Source of the DNA: Paramecium octaurelia
Taxonomy: Eukaryota > Ciliophora > Oligohymenophorea > Peniculida > Parameciidae
Assembly: GCA_905182995.1 (NCBI GenBank)
Contig: CAJJDP010000032.1
Location: 67,135 to 131,134, forward strand
Length of the DNA stretch: 64,000 nt
Direction of reading: 5' to 3'
In this document: positions 1-11,600 of the stretch, piece after piece
How the letters are laid out: every line of letters starts with the position of its first letter
Position numbering within the stretch: the first letter of the stretch is position 1
Notes under the pieces: model-generated
The model's input: only the letters and a program-made list of their open reading frames with translations
What the model was told of the DNA's origin: nothing
Database searches by the model: none
Translations under genes and position numbers: made by a program

Positions 1-840
1 GGATTAAATAAATCTGATATGCTTGTTTCTTTAAAAACTCTTTGTTCTATGGCTTAATATTTGAAATCTGAATTGCTAGTAGTAGGAATTTAATGAGGGG
101 TTAAATGGCAAGACATGTGAAGTTATAATTAGAAAAGAATTGAAAGATAGGGTTAATTTAGATATTCGTATTTTACTCTTAGGGGAGAGTAGATCTGGAA
201 AGACCTCTTTTTTTGTGAGAATTATGTGCAGGAGATTGGATTATGATTATGGATTAGAGATCTAAAAGAAATATCTGAATTCTTAATATGCAAAACTGAA
301 AGAGTGCCACACAAAAGTAATAGCGAATATATTTGTACCATTGGTTTATCTAAGGAGGTTTAACCTAATAATTTGGATCTGATTAGAATCCAATTAGAAG
401 AGAAATGGTTCTCATTGAGAGAAAAAGTAATCCATAAGCAGTATGGGACTATTTAGCTGAAATTTTGTTATTTGATGATCAAAAATAAGAAAAAAATAAT
501 TTTGAACCTGTCATAAACACTGAATGCACTAGGTAGTTAAATATATAAAAATTGGACAAATATGTAAATTTATTTAAGAGAATAACTATAATACTTGACT
601 CCAAATTTGAGAGAATAATAGTCTAAATCTATAGTTGAGCCATCCAGATAGAATTAAGATAGATAATAAAAGAGACTGCAGTATAGGAAATAGAGTGAAT
701 GAATCAAAAGGGCAAGCAATTCGAGCTCTTTCAATAAATCATATCGAAGTTTTAAGAATTTATTGAGCTTTAGCCAAGAGAGGCAAACTTTAATCATTTC
801 AATTTCAAATATTCTCCTGAGTACATTACAAAGGGAATGA
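1..840 (+). CDS. 3' part of a P-loop NTPase-like gene (5' truncated)
   Basis: The frame is open at the left edge and ends with TGA at 838-840. It reads through if introns at 79-112, 317-354 (or 335-354) and 681-710 are removed; all three end in AAG. A Walker A-like motif, GESRSGKT, follows a strand DIRILLL near 180-210. The stretch before it (LKTLCSMAQYL, then EVIIRKEL) resembles the segment ahead of the G1 loop of GTPBP1-type GTPases. I see no G3 (DxxG) or G4 (NKxD) motif downstream, and the C-terminal tail is Gln/Ser-rich. It could be a divergent GTPase, another P-loop protein or a decaying copy. The family name is not secure; that the region is coding is likely. Confidence 0.45.
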
Positions 841-1103
841 AATTTGATAATTAATGATAAGGGACTCTAAGCTGGGGAGTGAGTTAAATGTATAATGATT
901 ATTGAAATTAAATTTTTTGATGCAATTTAGCATCAATCCATCTTATTTTATGAACTTTTTCATTTATGAATAAATAATATCAATCAAAATATTGGCATCA
1001 GAAATTGTATATATTATTAATTACAAAAATATCATTAAATTGCTTAGCATTTAAGTTTATTTTAGGTAATTTAGAATTCTTAATTATTATATTATAAAAT
1101 AAT
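841..1103. other. intergenic, AT-rich
   Basis: This spacer lies between the left-edge gene and the first heat-shock-factor gene. It is rich in A/T runs, with no convincing reading frame or RNA gene. It must hold the promoter of the first HSF gene. Confidence 0.5.
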
Positions 1104-2034
1104 ATGAAAAACAAATAGCATAAAAAGAAAATTTTTAAGTTTGTTGAAATTTTCAAAGAAATCTTAGAAGTAATACTCAAGAATATTGTAGTAATCTGAG
1201 TATGCATAAATTATTACATGGGATAATGATGGTGAAAAAATTAAGATTTTTGATAAATCTAAGTTATAATAAGTAGTTCTACCCAAACATTTCAAGCATG
1301 GAAATTATTCTAGTTTTCTAAGGTACTCGTAAATTTGAAATCTAAGATAATTGAATCTTTATGGTTTTATAAGTTGTAAGGATGAGAATGGTGTATTAAC
1401 TTATGAAAATCCCTATTTTACGAAAAAGGAAGTTCAGATGAGGAAGATACAAAAAAAACAATAGTTTTCAATCGAGAAACAGACATCGGATGACATCTTC
1501 ATGACTGAGTATGAAGATTTAAAGAAAACTATTATAGATTTGAAGGAGGAATAGATGAAAATTTAATAAAAGCTAATTCAGTCAGTCTAGCATTAGTAGT
1601 AATGTCATTTGCATTGTAAATCAATTATAGATGTAAGTGTATTTGAGAGCTTTTAAATAGTAATTGCTAACAATAAAGGAAATCCAAATAAGAAGGGGTA
1701 CATTCTTTATTGATAGTGTAAAGATGATAGTGAGGGCAATGAAACCTGAGACGTGTATTCTATGAATGTTATTTAAGCTGCTTCATTTGAGTACTTGATC
1801 AAATGTGTTTTTCCGAAGGAGTATGATGTTGTGGATATTGAATCGAAGGAGGAGGGAGTAATAGAGTAGTAATAGTATCTTAATTCTCCAGCTCCATTCG
1901 GGAAGGGAGTAATTGATAAGATAGGGGAGTATTTAAATCATAAAAATGAGGAATTCAATCCTGAAGCTTTGGAACCAGTTTGGTTTTGCGGTTATTGTGA
2001 GCAGGATTTTAATTTTTTTGGTTTTGAATTGTGA
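1104..2034 (+). CDS. heat shock factor-type transcription factor (copy a)
   Basis: About 277 aa after removing introns 1170-1191, 1323-1346, 1633-1660 and 1755-1777. The HSF DNA-binding domain fills the N-terminal third: a helix ending in EQSEYAQIITW, then KIFDKSKL, VLPKHFKHGNYSSF and the recognition-helix signature FLRQLNLYGF. A Gln-rich coiled-coil segment, the usual trimerisation region, follows. The intron inside the codon of FLR/QLNLYGF sits exactly where the neighbouring copy has one, but here it ends in AAG. The fourth intron also ends in AAG; if it is not spliced the protein stops at the TGA near 1771 and loses about 85 residues. HSFs bind heat-shock elements in the nucleus as trimers. 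Family assignment is firm; the C-terminus is less so. Confidence 0.85.
1323..1346 (+). other. intron with AAG 3' end in HSF copy a
   Basis: GTACTCG...TCTAAG, 24 nt. Removing it restores FLRQLNLYGF, and it lies at the same codon position as the 28-nt TAG-ending intron (2339-2366) of copy b. No TAG occurs nearby. Confidence 0.85.
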
Positions 2035-2130
2035 TTTTGTTGTTGGTATATAAGTACTGATAAAATGGTTAAAATGTTAAGAAAAACAATAGTATTGTAT
2101 ATCATAAGAAAATTATATAATTATTATTGA

Positions 2131-3076
2131 ATGTAGTAGAAAAAAAGTCCCAAGTTTTTAGTTAAGTTGTATGAATTATTGGATGTAATGACTGAGAATT
2201 ATTTCAATAGTCAGAGTAATATCGCTATTTGCGTTGGAGTGAGGATGGGAGGTCATTTTAAGTTTGTGACTTAAAAAAACTCGAGAGATAAGTGTTGAAG
2301 GTTTTCTACAAACAAAAATCCTTCGCCAGTTTTATAAGGTAAGATTCGAATTTAATGTATGATTAGACAATTGAATTTGTATGGGTTCAAGAGATCCAAG
2401 ATTCGCAGAAATGTGAATGTGTTTTCTCATCGTCATTTTATTAGAGGTGACAAGTAAATCTATATATGAAAGTCTAGAGATTAGCTCATAAACATTATCA
2501 GCCACAATAAATTGAGAGTTCTGGAAGAATTGAGCAATTAAGATAATAATTTAAAGCCACAGATATACGAGGCTGAACACCAGTAGTTAACTGAAACTCT
2601 GAAGGATCTCCAGAATTAATAAAAATAAATATAAATCAAATTTAATGAGCAAATACATTTGCAAACATAACTAAAACTTCGAATTCTCTAAATTATGAAT
2701 GTAAATAATTGATTTATCCATATAGCAAATTAATAATCACGATATTTCGATTAATGTGAAGGCATAAAATTCGTATTAATTACTTTGCAAAGTAATGTAA
2801 ATTATACCAAACAATGAACAACACAAAGAAGAATTGGCAGTGATAAAGTACATTTGCAAAGTCTTTAACGAATTTCACAAAGATTCAGTGTCATCCTTGT
2901 TCGAGAGTCCAAATGAAAGGTTGACTCCTTTGCCATTTTACTTACAAGATTCAGCGGTGATTCCTAATCAATTAGACACAAAAGTCTAAAAAAATAAACT
3001 TTCAGATTAGTTTTAAATTCATGCGACAAAAATATTTCAGCCCTCTTAAGTGAAGTAATAATAATATTTGCTATGA
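2131..3076 (+). CDS. heat shock factor-type transcription factor (copy b)
   Basis: About 280 aa with four introns, all GTA...TAG: 2185-2210, 2339-2366, 2454-2477 and 2701-2725. It starts MQQKKSPKFLVKLYELLD, typical of the HSF DNA-binding domain. It continues with YRYLRWSEDGRSFQVCD, SFASFIRQLNLYGF and the wing end VFSHRHFIRGDK. A Gln-rich helical stretch follows, about residues 105-165, probably for oligomerisation. The C-terminal region has no known motif. It begins 96 nt after copy a on the same strand and shares one intron position, so the two arose by tandem duplication. The DNA-binding domain sequences differ strongly, so the duplication is old or one copy is evolving fast. Confidence 0.88.
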
Positions 3077-3234
3077 TTTTATTTTATCTATGTCTACAAG
3101 TCTATATAATTAAATGTAACCCTATTTGACCAGGATGAATAGTTGTTATAATATTTTACAAAATCTTGATTAATTAAGAATCTGTTATTTTGGAATTTTT
3201 ACATTTAATAATTATCATAACTCTGATTAAATAG

Positions 3235-4418
3235 ATGGGCAATTAGTGCGGTTAATGTGAATGTAATAATGCCAAATCGAGTTAACAAGAAAAAGAAATA
3301 GTAGTGGTAATATGTAAACTAAATGTAAGTTAGATCATAGTGAAATAAGAAACAACAATAATTAATCTAAGGGCTCTATCACAAGTAAAAAGGCAAATGG
3401 TGAGTCAAACTAATTTAACAAAGATTAGGGTAAGAATTTTAGTGATAACCAAAATTCTGTATCGAGTTCAAAAAAATAAGAATAAGCCAGATTTAATGAA
3501 CTGTGTAATGATAAAGACAAATTAATCAAAGCTGCAATTAAAATATAGAGCAATTACAGAGGATACTTAGTTAGAAAGAAGAAATTATAAAATAGTAAGA
3601 AGATTGTTTAAAAAATTGTGATACAGGGTGCTAATAAAAACTATTTATAGGAAAGTGTTGAAGTTATAAATCTACCTGCTCTGAAAAACGATGCTTCATT
3701 AGAAAGGAGAGCACCTTATTAATTTAAGAGTGGAGCCATATACGAAGGGTAATGGAAGGGAAATTTGAGAGAAGGAATTGGAGTTCAGATTTGGAAAGAT
3801 GGAGCCAAATATATTGGGGAATGGAAGAACAATAGAACTTGTGGGAAAGGTACATTCTATCATGTTGATGGTGACACTTTTGAGGGAGAATGGGAATAAG
3901 ACAAGGCAAACGGAAAAGGAATATATAGACATTCCAATGGATCAAGATATGAAGGAGAATGGAAGGACGATCTTTAGCATGGCTTAGGGAAAGAAATCTG
4001 GACTGATGGCTCTAAATATATTGGGCAATATTATCGAGGGAGGAAACAAGGACGTGGAAGATACGAATGGCCTGATGGTTCATATTATGAAGGAGAATGG
4101 TAGAATAATAAAATAACTGGTCATGGAGTTTACTGTTGGGCTGATGAGAGAGGTTATGATGGAGAATGGTTGAATAATTGTATGAATGGCTATGGAGTTT
4201 ACACTTGGAAAGATGGAAGAAGATATGAGGGACAGTACAAACATGATAAAAAGGATGGACATGGCATTTACTATTGGGCTGATGGGAAGAAATACGATGG
4301 AATGTGGAGTTAGGGGAAATAACATGGTTAAGGATTGTTTGTATTTGCAGATGGGACTCAGAAACATGGGATATGGAAGGAAGGAAAGCGAATGAAATGG
4401 CTTGAGATCACTACTTGA
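3235..4418 (+). CDS. MORN-repeat protein with IQ motif, probably lipid-anchored (copy 1)
   Basis: About 387 aa with one 20-nt intron (3314-3333). The N-terminus MGNQCGQCEC offers a glycine for N-myristoylation and several cysteines for palmitoylation. A Ser/Lys/Asn-rich linker leads to an IQ motif, [15 protein letters not shown], a calmodulin/centrin-binding site. About eight MORN repeats follow to the C-terminus, for example YEGEWKDD and KYIGEWKNN with GxG turns. MORN proteins scaffold membrane and cortical or basal-body structures, and this layout suggests a Ca2+-regulated membrane scaffold. A second gene with the same architecture lies at 13359-14481 on the other strand. Confidence 0.85.
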
Positions 4419-4513
4419 ATGGAGGATTTAAGAAATAATGAAATTTATATATATATATACTTAAATGGTTTATGAAAAAATTGAAATCTTTTTTTAATTT
4501 AAATAAATAATAA

Positions 4514-5595
4514 ATGGGCAAGAAGGAAACAAAGGATAAGAAGCCAGCACAATTCAAGTAAGCAGATCATTGATATCTTCCTTTAGAAAGATCTATGAGT
4601 TGTTGTCCAAGTATACTTAGGTCATCATCGTCGGATTAGCAAATGTTGGATCAAAACAAGTGTAAGACATTAGAAGAATTTTGGCTAAGAAGAATGCCCT
4701 CTTAGTTATTGGCAAGAATGTATAGATGTTCTATTAAATATTCTAGACTCTCTTCAAAAAGGTCTTGGCTACAAGAGTTTAAGAATTGCCAGATACTCAT
4801 GAATATTATGAAGAATTGAAGAAATTCGGCAATGCAATCAAAGAATTAGACTCCTTGAAAAACTAAGTTGCAGGCAAAGTTGGATTCATCTTTACAGATA
4901 CTCCAGTCTTTGATCTCAAGCCAATCATCGAAGAAAATAAAGTTGAAACCCCAGCAAGAGTTGGTGCCATTGCTCCAATTGATGTTGTTATTCCACCTGG
5001 CCCAACTGGTATGGATCCAGCTTCAATTCAATTCTTCCATGCACTCTAAATCCCAACCAAAATTGAAAAGGGTTAAATCTAAATCACCAAAGACTTTGTT
5101 GTCTTGAAAACAGGCTAAAAAGTTGGTTAATCCCAAGCTGTCTTATTGTAGAAATTAGGAAAGAAGCCATTTTTATATGGGTACTAAATTAATTCTATAG
5201 TTAGTATGGAAGTTCTATCATGCTATGATAACGGATCAATTTTGAATAAATAATAGGTTTCAGTAAACTTGAATGACATCGTTGCTAAATTCCAATAGAA
5301 CGTCTAAAATATTTCAGCTATTTCTTTGTATAATGGTACTTATTCAATTTTAATTTCTAATATAGGTTGGGTCAATGAAGCCTCAGCTCCATATGTGTTG
5401 GCAAATGCATTTAAAGATTTAGCAGCTATCGGTTTATAAAGTGGATTCATCTTTGATCAAATTAAGTAATCTAATGCACCAGTTGCCGCTGCTCCAGTAG
5501 CTGCTAAAGTTGAATAAAAACCAGCTGCCCAATAAGCCCCAGCTAAAGTTGAAGAGCCAGAAGAAGATGTTGATATGGGAGGTTTATTTGATTGA
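4514..5595 (+). CDS. RPLP0: 60S acidic ribosomal protein P0 (uL10)
   Basis: About 341 aa with introns 4558-4586 (29 nt) and 4720-4746 (27 nt), both GTA...TAG. The N-terminal uL10 domain reads VIIVGLANVGSKQVQDIRR and continues with LVIGKN. The P0 insertion domain contains GAIAPIDVVIPPGPTG. The tail is Ala-rich and ends in an acidic EEPEEDVDMGGLFD, the stalk tail that recruits elongation factors. P0 anchors the P1/P2 stalk at the GTPase centre of the large ribosomal subunit. This gene is the best calibrator in the window for genetic code (TAA/TAG = Gln) and intron size. Confidence 0.97.
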
Positions 5596-5968
5596 TCATG
5601 AAAACAATAGTATATTAATAATACATACAAATAACATACAGTAAATAGGGTTATATATTATCATCATTTAATATTAGTGAACAGGTAAACAGTATTCTTT
5701 TGGATGTTATCATTCGCATCCTTATTGAATTTTTAATTATTAGTATTAATTAAAATAAAATACTATATGTTATTCAAAACACTCTTTATTTAGGAAAAAA
5801 CATAATTATTCTCAAGTGAAATTGAGAATTCATTCGAGATGTGTTTGCATAAGACTTCTATGAATGGATCAACAGAATTTATCAGAATTTTGGGCAGTCT
5901 TAAGCCAGAGGGGGTTTTTAAATCTTTTTCTTATATTTAAATTAATTTTTTTAACTTTTATTTCCTCA
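5596..5968. other. intergenic between P0 and TBP-like genes
   Basis: AT-rich with one less AT-rich island near 5815-5925. An open stretch begins at ATG 5767 and contains GSTEFIRILGSLKPEG. It runs on into the next gene in another frame, so I do not call it a gene; it may be a remnant or chance. Confidence 0.4.
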
Positions 5969-6883
5969 ATGCCTCCAGAGAACACTTAGGTAACTTAACC
6001 TTGTTTTAATACTAAAATTACGATTATATTATCTCAATATCACATGACTTTATATTTTTTTTTAGATTTCTAAAAAATCAAAACACATTAAGAAAAACAA
6101 GACAGATGTTCATGAATATACTGAGGAAAAGAAGAAAGAAATTGAAAAAGTGATCTTTTGTTATGTATTTTAATAGGAATACTTGCAAATAAAAAAAAAC
6201 AATTCATTACAAGAATCATTTGAACCAAAGATCTAGAATGTGGTCAGCACGGTGATCTTGAAAATGAAGACGAAAGCAGGAGAAGAAATCGATAAACTTG
6301 ATTTGGACAACCTGGCACATACATCACAGAATTGTGAATACAAAAAAAGTAGATATTTATATTTAAATTATTTAGGTCGATTTCCTGCTCTGATTCAGAG
6401 AATAAAAGATCCCAAGTCAACTGCCCTGATATTTGAAGCGGGTAAGATGGTGATAACAGGTACCAAAGGTTAGAGTGAGGCAGAAGAGGCTGCTAAAAAA
6501 GTTTGAAAAAAGCATTTTATTTAAAGTTTAGAAAACAGATAGAGAAGAACAACAGGATTACTATAGAAATAGGCGATATTTAAACTAGTAACATAGTAGC
6601 CAACAGCCAATTGCCTTATGAAGTTAATCTGATGAAAATACATGATGACAGAAGTTTACAAGGATCTATCAGCTATGATGTACACATTCCAATTATCCTC
6701 TCTTAGCGATCAGCATTCCCAGGATTGATTTATAAGATGTAAAATCCTAAACTCGCTGCCCTAATCTTCTATTCAGGAAAGATTGTCTTCACTGGTGCAA
6801 AAAATGAAACTTAAATCAAAGATGCCTATTGTTAATTATTCAATATTCTCAAAAAACACTCATAAGAAAAAGTCAATAAATGA
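5969..6883 (+). CDS. TATA-binding protein-like factor (TBP/TLP)
   Basis: About 252-261 aa. The first TBP half-repeat is clear: PKIQNVVSTVILK near 6230, then RFPALIQRIKDPKSTALIF and GKMVITGTKG. The second half reads IQTSNIVANSQLPYEVN, FPGLIYKMQNPKLAALIFYSGK and IVFTGAK. Introns are needed at 6347-6373 (27 nt) and at 6501-6526, a GTT...AAG intron that restores both frame and the normal spacing between AAKK and the second repeat. The start is uncertain: MPPENTQ joins the main frame only through a 76-nt intron (5990-6065), long for this genome. A 27-nt GTG...TAG segment at 6150-6176 may also be an intron. Core TBP residues are divergent, so it may be a TBP-like paralogue rather than the main TBP. 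It acts in promoter recognition. Confidence 0.8.
6501..6526 (+). other. intron GTT...AAG in TBP-like gene
   Basis: 26 nt. Only this GT...AG segment restores the reading frame and gives the usual TBP distance between the two half-repeats. Both ends deviate from GTA...TAG. Confidence 0.6.
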
Positions 6884-7318
6884 AGAATAAGAATTATTGA
6901 ATATTTTTTGTGTTGTTTACATAACTACGTCTTTATGATTTAAGTAATACTAATTATAAGAGTGCTCCATCCCCTAATCCTAATAATCCATAATGAACTA
7001 ACCAATCATATATGCTTAATAAATTCATTAACTAGAATTCCTGAAACTTCCTGATAGGTTTCTTAAGAATAGTCAAAGGTATTCTTAATTAATAAATTAT
7101 AAATCATACTAAAATTATATCCAAATTTTGGCTCTATTATTATATATATATATTTTGAATTGATAATTATTAATAAATTAAGGATGTATGGTTTCATTAA
7201 ATGTGCTAAATTTCAACACACACATGATAGCTAAAATCAAATTAATAATTCCCAACATTATTGAAGAAAGAATAATTATTAACTTTTGATATTTTATAAT
7301 TGATTAATATAAAATTGA
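6884..7318. other. intergenic, AT-rich
   Basis: Very AT-rich spacer with TA-dinucleotide runs near 7140-7155. No gene or RNA seen. Confidence 0.5.
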
Positions 7319-7999
7319 ATGAAAAATTCATAAGGCTTAAATAAGCTATTAATGAGTAAAAGGACAAGGACAACTTTGACATTGAATTAGGAAACAAACT
7401 AGTCCTCAAATTAGACTAGAAAATCGTCAATTTAAGTTATCAATTTTAACCAACAAGATGTAAATTAGAATCAGGATAAGATTTATTTTTCAACTCGTCA
7501 AGGCTCTCCAAAAAAACACAGACACACTAAAAGTAATTATTAGTACTATTCCATAGGTTTAGGGGATACTTTAATGAAATCTACGTCATAGAAATTAATA
7601 AAAACTACCCAAAGAGATTTTTAAGAGAGTAACATAATTAAGGAAGGGGCTCTATATAAGAAGATTTCTCCAAAAGTGATCTTCTAGAATGATAAAATCA
7701 ATGTTTATTTTGTGAAGGAAGTCAATAAATTCACTTAATCGAGTGATACAAAAATATCATGTTAAGATATTGGCCACAGAGAACAAACCATGCAAGAAAT
7801 TTCTAATTCCAGAGTTTCAATCAAAGGGCCCATGGCATCTAGTTAAAATTTATTACAAGCCAGAATCACATAAGGTATTTTGAGCGATCCCAAACATTTG
7901 TTTGCAGCTTCAAATAAAAAGATAAAACTCGATAAAGCTGAGTCCTTAAATACGAGTGTCAAGTCTTCCTTGTGTAAATTATTGAAATTATATCATTGA
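7319..7999 (+). CDS. Ser/Lys-rich hypothetical protein
   Basis: A single 226-codon frame without introns, in which many TAA/TAG codons read as Gln. The N-terminal half is basic and Thr/Ser/Gln-rich (MSKRTRTTLTLNQE), with likely disordered stretches such as RQGSPKKHRHTKS. No domain is recognised. SPK and TP-like sites suggest phosphorylation. Being free of TGA over 680 nt is mild evidence for coding; the composition, which is not simply poly-A/T, is better evidence. Confidence 0.6.
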
Positions 8000-8072
8000 C
8001 TATATTCATTTACTTTGCTTGGTATAATTTTTTCTTATTATTTTTTAATTGAAGTATCATTATTAAATCAAA

Positions 8073-8411
8073 ATGATATATTATATTTTATAAATCAAAC
8101 ATGTCGTTGCGAATCAAGTTTATTCAGCATATACTTTCATATTAACAGTGTATCTAATTTTAATTGGTAGATTTACTTATAACTATATGGAGTCTTAATT
8201 GCTTTTCTACCTAGATAAAATGAATTAAAATGAGGAAGCCTCAATCAAAATCGTGAATAAAGAAACCATTAAATAATTTTCTCTCATAGAATGCAATAAT
8301 GCTTAAAATATATATAGGAAATTATTAATAATATTAATAAAAAATTTACTAATTATTATTAGAAGTTAGTTAGAACAATAGAGATCGCTATAGCAATTAG
8401 TACTAAATTGA
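8073..8411 (+). CDS. small hypothetical membrane protein
   Basis: A 112-codon frame with one convincing transmembrane segment (TFILTVYLILIG, about residues 18-35). A polar region and a second hydrophobic stretch (LLIILIKNLLIIIR) follow. No family is recognised. A possible 24-nt intron (8402-8425) could link it to the next ORF, so the two may form one gene. Confidence 0.35.
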
Positions 8412-8415
8412 AATA

Positions 8416-8619
8416 ATGTGTAGAAAAGTAAATAATACTATTCCATTAATTAAGTTAAATGATTTTATTTTACTTTTATTATTTCGGCTCATTTCAGGTC
8501 AGCTGATTGAGAATCTTCTGTGGGTAAGATGTGTTTTATTCATTTCTTATAATTATGTGTATCTTTATTTGATCATGGTTGTCAAATTGTTCGATAATTT
8601 CTTTTTGAATGACATTTGA
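8416..8619 (+). CDS. small hydrophobic ORF
   Basis: A 67-codon frame, highly hydrophobic, with two potential membrane segments (FILLLLFRLISG and VYLYLIMVVKLF). It lies between the previous small ORF and the Aquarius gene. It could be a downstream exon of the former or a chance frame in AT-rich DNA. Confidence 0.25.
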   Translation: MCRKVNNTIPLIKLNDFILLLLFRLISGQLIENLLWVRCVLFISYNYVYLYLIMVVKLFDNFFLNDI

Positions 8620-8656
8620 ACGAATTATTTGATATTTATATATAAATAATTTAATT

Positions 8657-11600
8657 ATGCAAATAGAAGCTGAGAGCAACATAAACATCTAAGAGATTTA
8701 CGAGTCCATGGTGAGCCAATAGTTTAATATTGCAATATTGAGACAATGGGAGAAGGAATGGCTATTGGAGAATTACTTGTTTCCTCAGATAAAGAATAAT
8801 GAATAGTATCTTTAGAATAATAAGTAGATTATCAAAAGAGCTTGTATTTACTACGATTGCGATTTTAAACTTAAAATAGCTTGAGCAAATCAACATCTAG
8901 GATAGTCTTCAAGATTAAGAGATCCTTTTGAAGATATTTAACTACGTAACGAAAGGATTACCAGATTTTAAATCTTTATAATTGGAGGAAAAATAATAAG
9001 TTTATACATTTTTAATGCAATTATTTTGTATGCCAGAGACTCAATTTGTACAAAAGGAATGTTATAAATATTTATCCTCAGCATTACTATTGAGTTCGAA
9101 CAAAATAGTATAAAATCATATGTATATCAATAGTTCTTGAAGTGGCATTTCTTGAGATACCCAAAGATGGTGCAATCCTACATGAGTGCTTTGAAGGTCC
9201 AAGGAGGTAGTTAGAAGCCAGAATCATTGTTCATACCAAATATAGTGTAGGACATGATTTAAATAATATTTTCGTATCCAATTAGCGAGGCAAATTTTAA
9301 GGAAAACGAAGAGTTAATACAAATAGAATCTTAAAATCAATTTAGAACATTTCTAGAGAGAAATTCTGCTCCACTTCCGACTCCTAAACACATTATCAAA
9401 GCATAGAATGAAAAATTATTGTACAGAAAAGTGACACAGACTTAAATGAGATACCTTAAATGTATTGAGAAATTTGTAGATTTTATGATTTTGTTATTGA
9501 GTTCAATCCCAACAAGGAAGTTCTTAAAGATTTATTTGCTTTCAACAAATATACTACCCTATTTGAAATGCACATTGCCTTAATATCATTCATGTGTATT
9601 GTAGACTTTGGTTTAATCATTTGAGCATTATTTAACATATCCAATAAATGATTAGGATGGAGAAGTGCTTTCACTAAAAGATTAGTAAGTAATGTAGAAG
9701 GATTTCTTAAAGAAATTACAGACAGTGCTTTACAAATAGTTTAAATTCATGGTATAGCAAAAAGAATTGGAAGAATATCAATTCATCAAAAATTTAAGAA
9801 GATCAGAAATAGAGAAACTATTCTAGATGATGATATTGGTGTTCCCAATTGATTTATAACCTAAATTGTATGAACCTGGAAAGAACTTTGATTTTCTTAT
9901 CTAAGAAGTAATGAAAGCTGCTGCACCTCCTCCTTATCTAAACCATTATCTCAAAGACACTCCTCTCATACCTAATGAATAGATGATTTGGGATTATAAA
10001 CACATCCCTGAAGAATCTAAAAGTGGAGTATTAAAATAAGTCTTGGCTTTGCCCAAATTGAACCTATAGTTTCTGTGTTTTGAGGATTACTTAGAAAGAA
10101 ATTATAAATTATTTAAACTTGAAAGTGCATTTGATTTGAGAAAGGATTTTGAGGACACAATAATCAGAATGGATCCAAAGTTTGATTAAAATGGAGCATT
10201 TATTTACTTCAGTGGATGGGCTAAGGCAGCAACAGAAGTGATTAAGTTCAGGATTCATGAAGTATAGACTCCTGAAATCGGTAAGAGAATCCCAAGGAGA
10301 GTATATGGAGAGATACAATATTCAGTTGAAAGGATGGCATAGAATGTAAGGAAGGATTGGGATAGCTTAAAGAAACATCAAGTTGTATTTTTGATAAGTT
10401 TTAGAAAAGAGATCGATATGTAGGAATTTTAGAGTGAACTAAGTGAGAGATAGAATCTAATAGATTAGATTGAGGAGAATGAGGGATGCAAGTTGTTTTG
10501 TGAAAAATATGGTATTAGAGCAATTAGAGGAGCTGAAATAGAATTGGTATATGATGAAAGAAGGAGAGAGATCTTAGATTGGGAAGAACCAGATCCCTCA
10601 AAGAAATTCTAAGGGAATTTAAGAATTCTTCACGTCTTTTTGGATCCAGCGCAATACCAAGACGACATTGATTGTATTAAATTAAATTAATTGTTTTAGC
10701 TGGTATCAATGCAGAAGGTGAAATCTATGGGAATTTCAAATTGTTGGTTAAAAGAAATCCAAAAGAAAATAACTTCAAAGCAATCCTTGGATCAATCTAA
10801 TAAGTCATAATGCAGAAACCTGAGTTACCCTAATTTTTAGATGAAATTCTTTTGGGATATGGTGTTGAAGACATCTCTTCATCCTAATATTATATGAAGA
10901 ATCACACAAATAGTGTTAATTTCAGCCTTAGAGATACCATCATTGATTAAGAACACTATGATGATGTGATCTAATAAAATTCATTCATTCCAGAAGACTT
11001 GAAATCGAGAATTACTTTTGGTAATGCGAATATTAGAAAGAGAGTAAACAACATTAGATTCACTAAGCCTTAAATGAATGCAATAGTTTCAGCAATGTAT
11101 CCAGGACTGACATTAGTGGTTGGTCCTCCAGGAACAGGTAAAACAGATGTAACTGTTTAGATTGTGAATCTACTCTATAAAAACTTCCCAAATGAAAAAA
11201 CTCTTTTGATTACTCATTCCAATCATGCATTGAATGACATCTTTTAAAAAATATCAAAAATGGATGTAGATGAGAAACATATGTTAAGATTAGGTATTGG
11301 AGTCAAAGACTTAAAGTTAAGTAAGACTTTTTCAAGGGAAGGGAGAATCGATCATATGTTAACAAGAAGATTGCAATTGTTAGAAATTGTTGGGAAAATT
11401 TAAAAAAGTGTTCAAATCATGTTTTCAGAAGAGTACTCTTGTGAGGTCTCAGAGATTTTCTTTAAATTACATATTCAAAGACTGTGGGATAATTATAAAG
11501 ATAAGGTCCAATCAGACCCCAATATGGTATTTCCTTTTAATACATTTGTCGAATAAAATCCATAGCTCTTTGAGAAGGCTTAAACAAGGGAAGAATAATA

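Noticed and set aside
6480-6530. A AAA AAG slippery site in the TBP-like gene suggesting programmed -1 frameshifting
   Set aside because: A 26-nt GTT...AAG intron explains the frame change and gives correct domain spacing.
8657-8910. Apparent +1 frameshift in the Aquarius N-terminus near 8880
   Set aside because: A canonical 22-nt GTA...TAG intron at 8806-8827 restores the frame and gives [14 protein letters not shown], which aligns with the family; no frameshift is needed.
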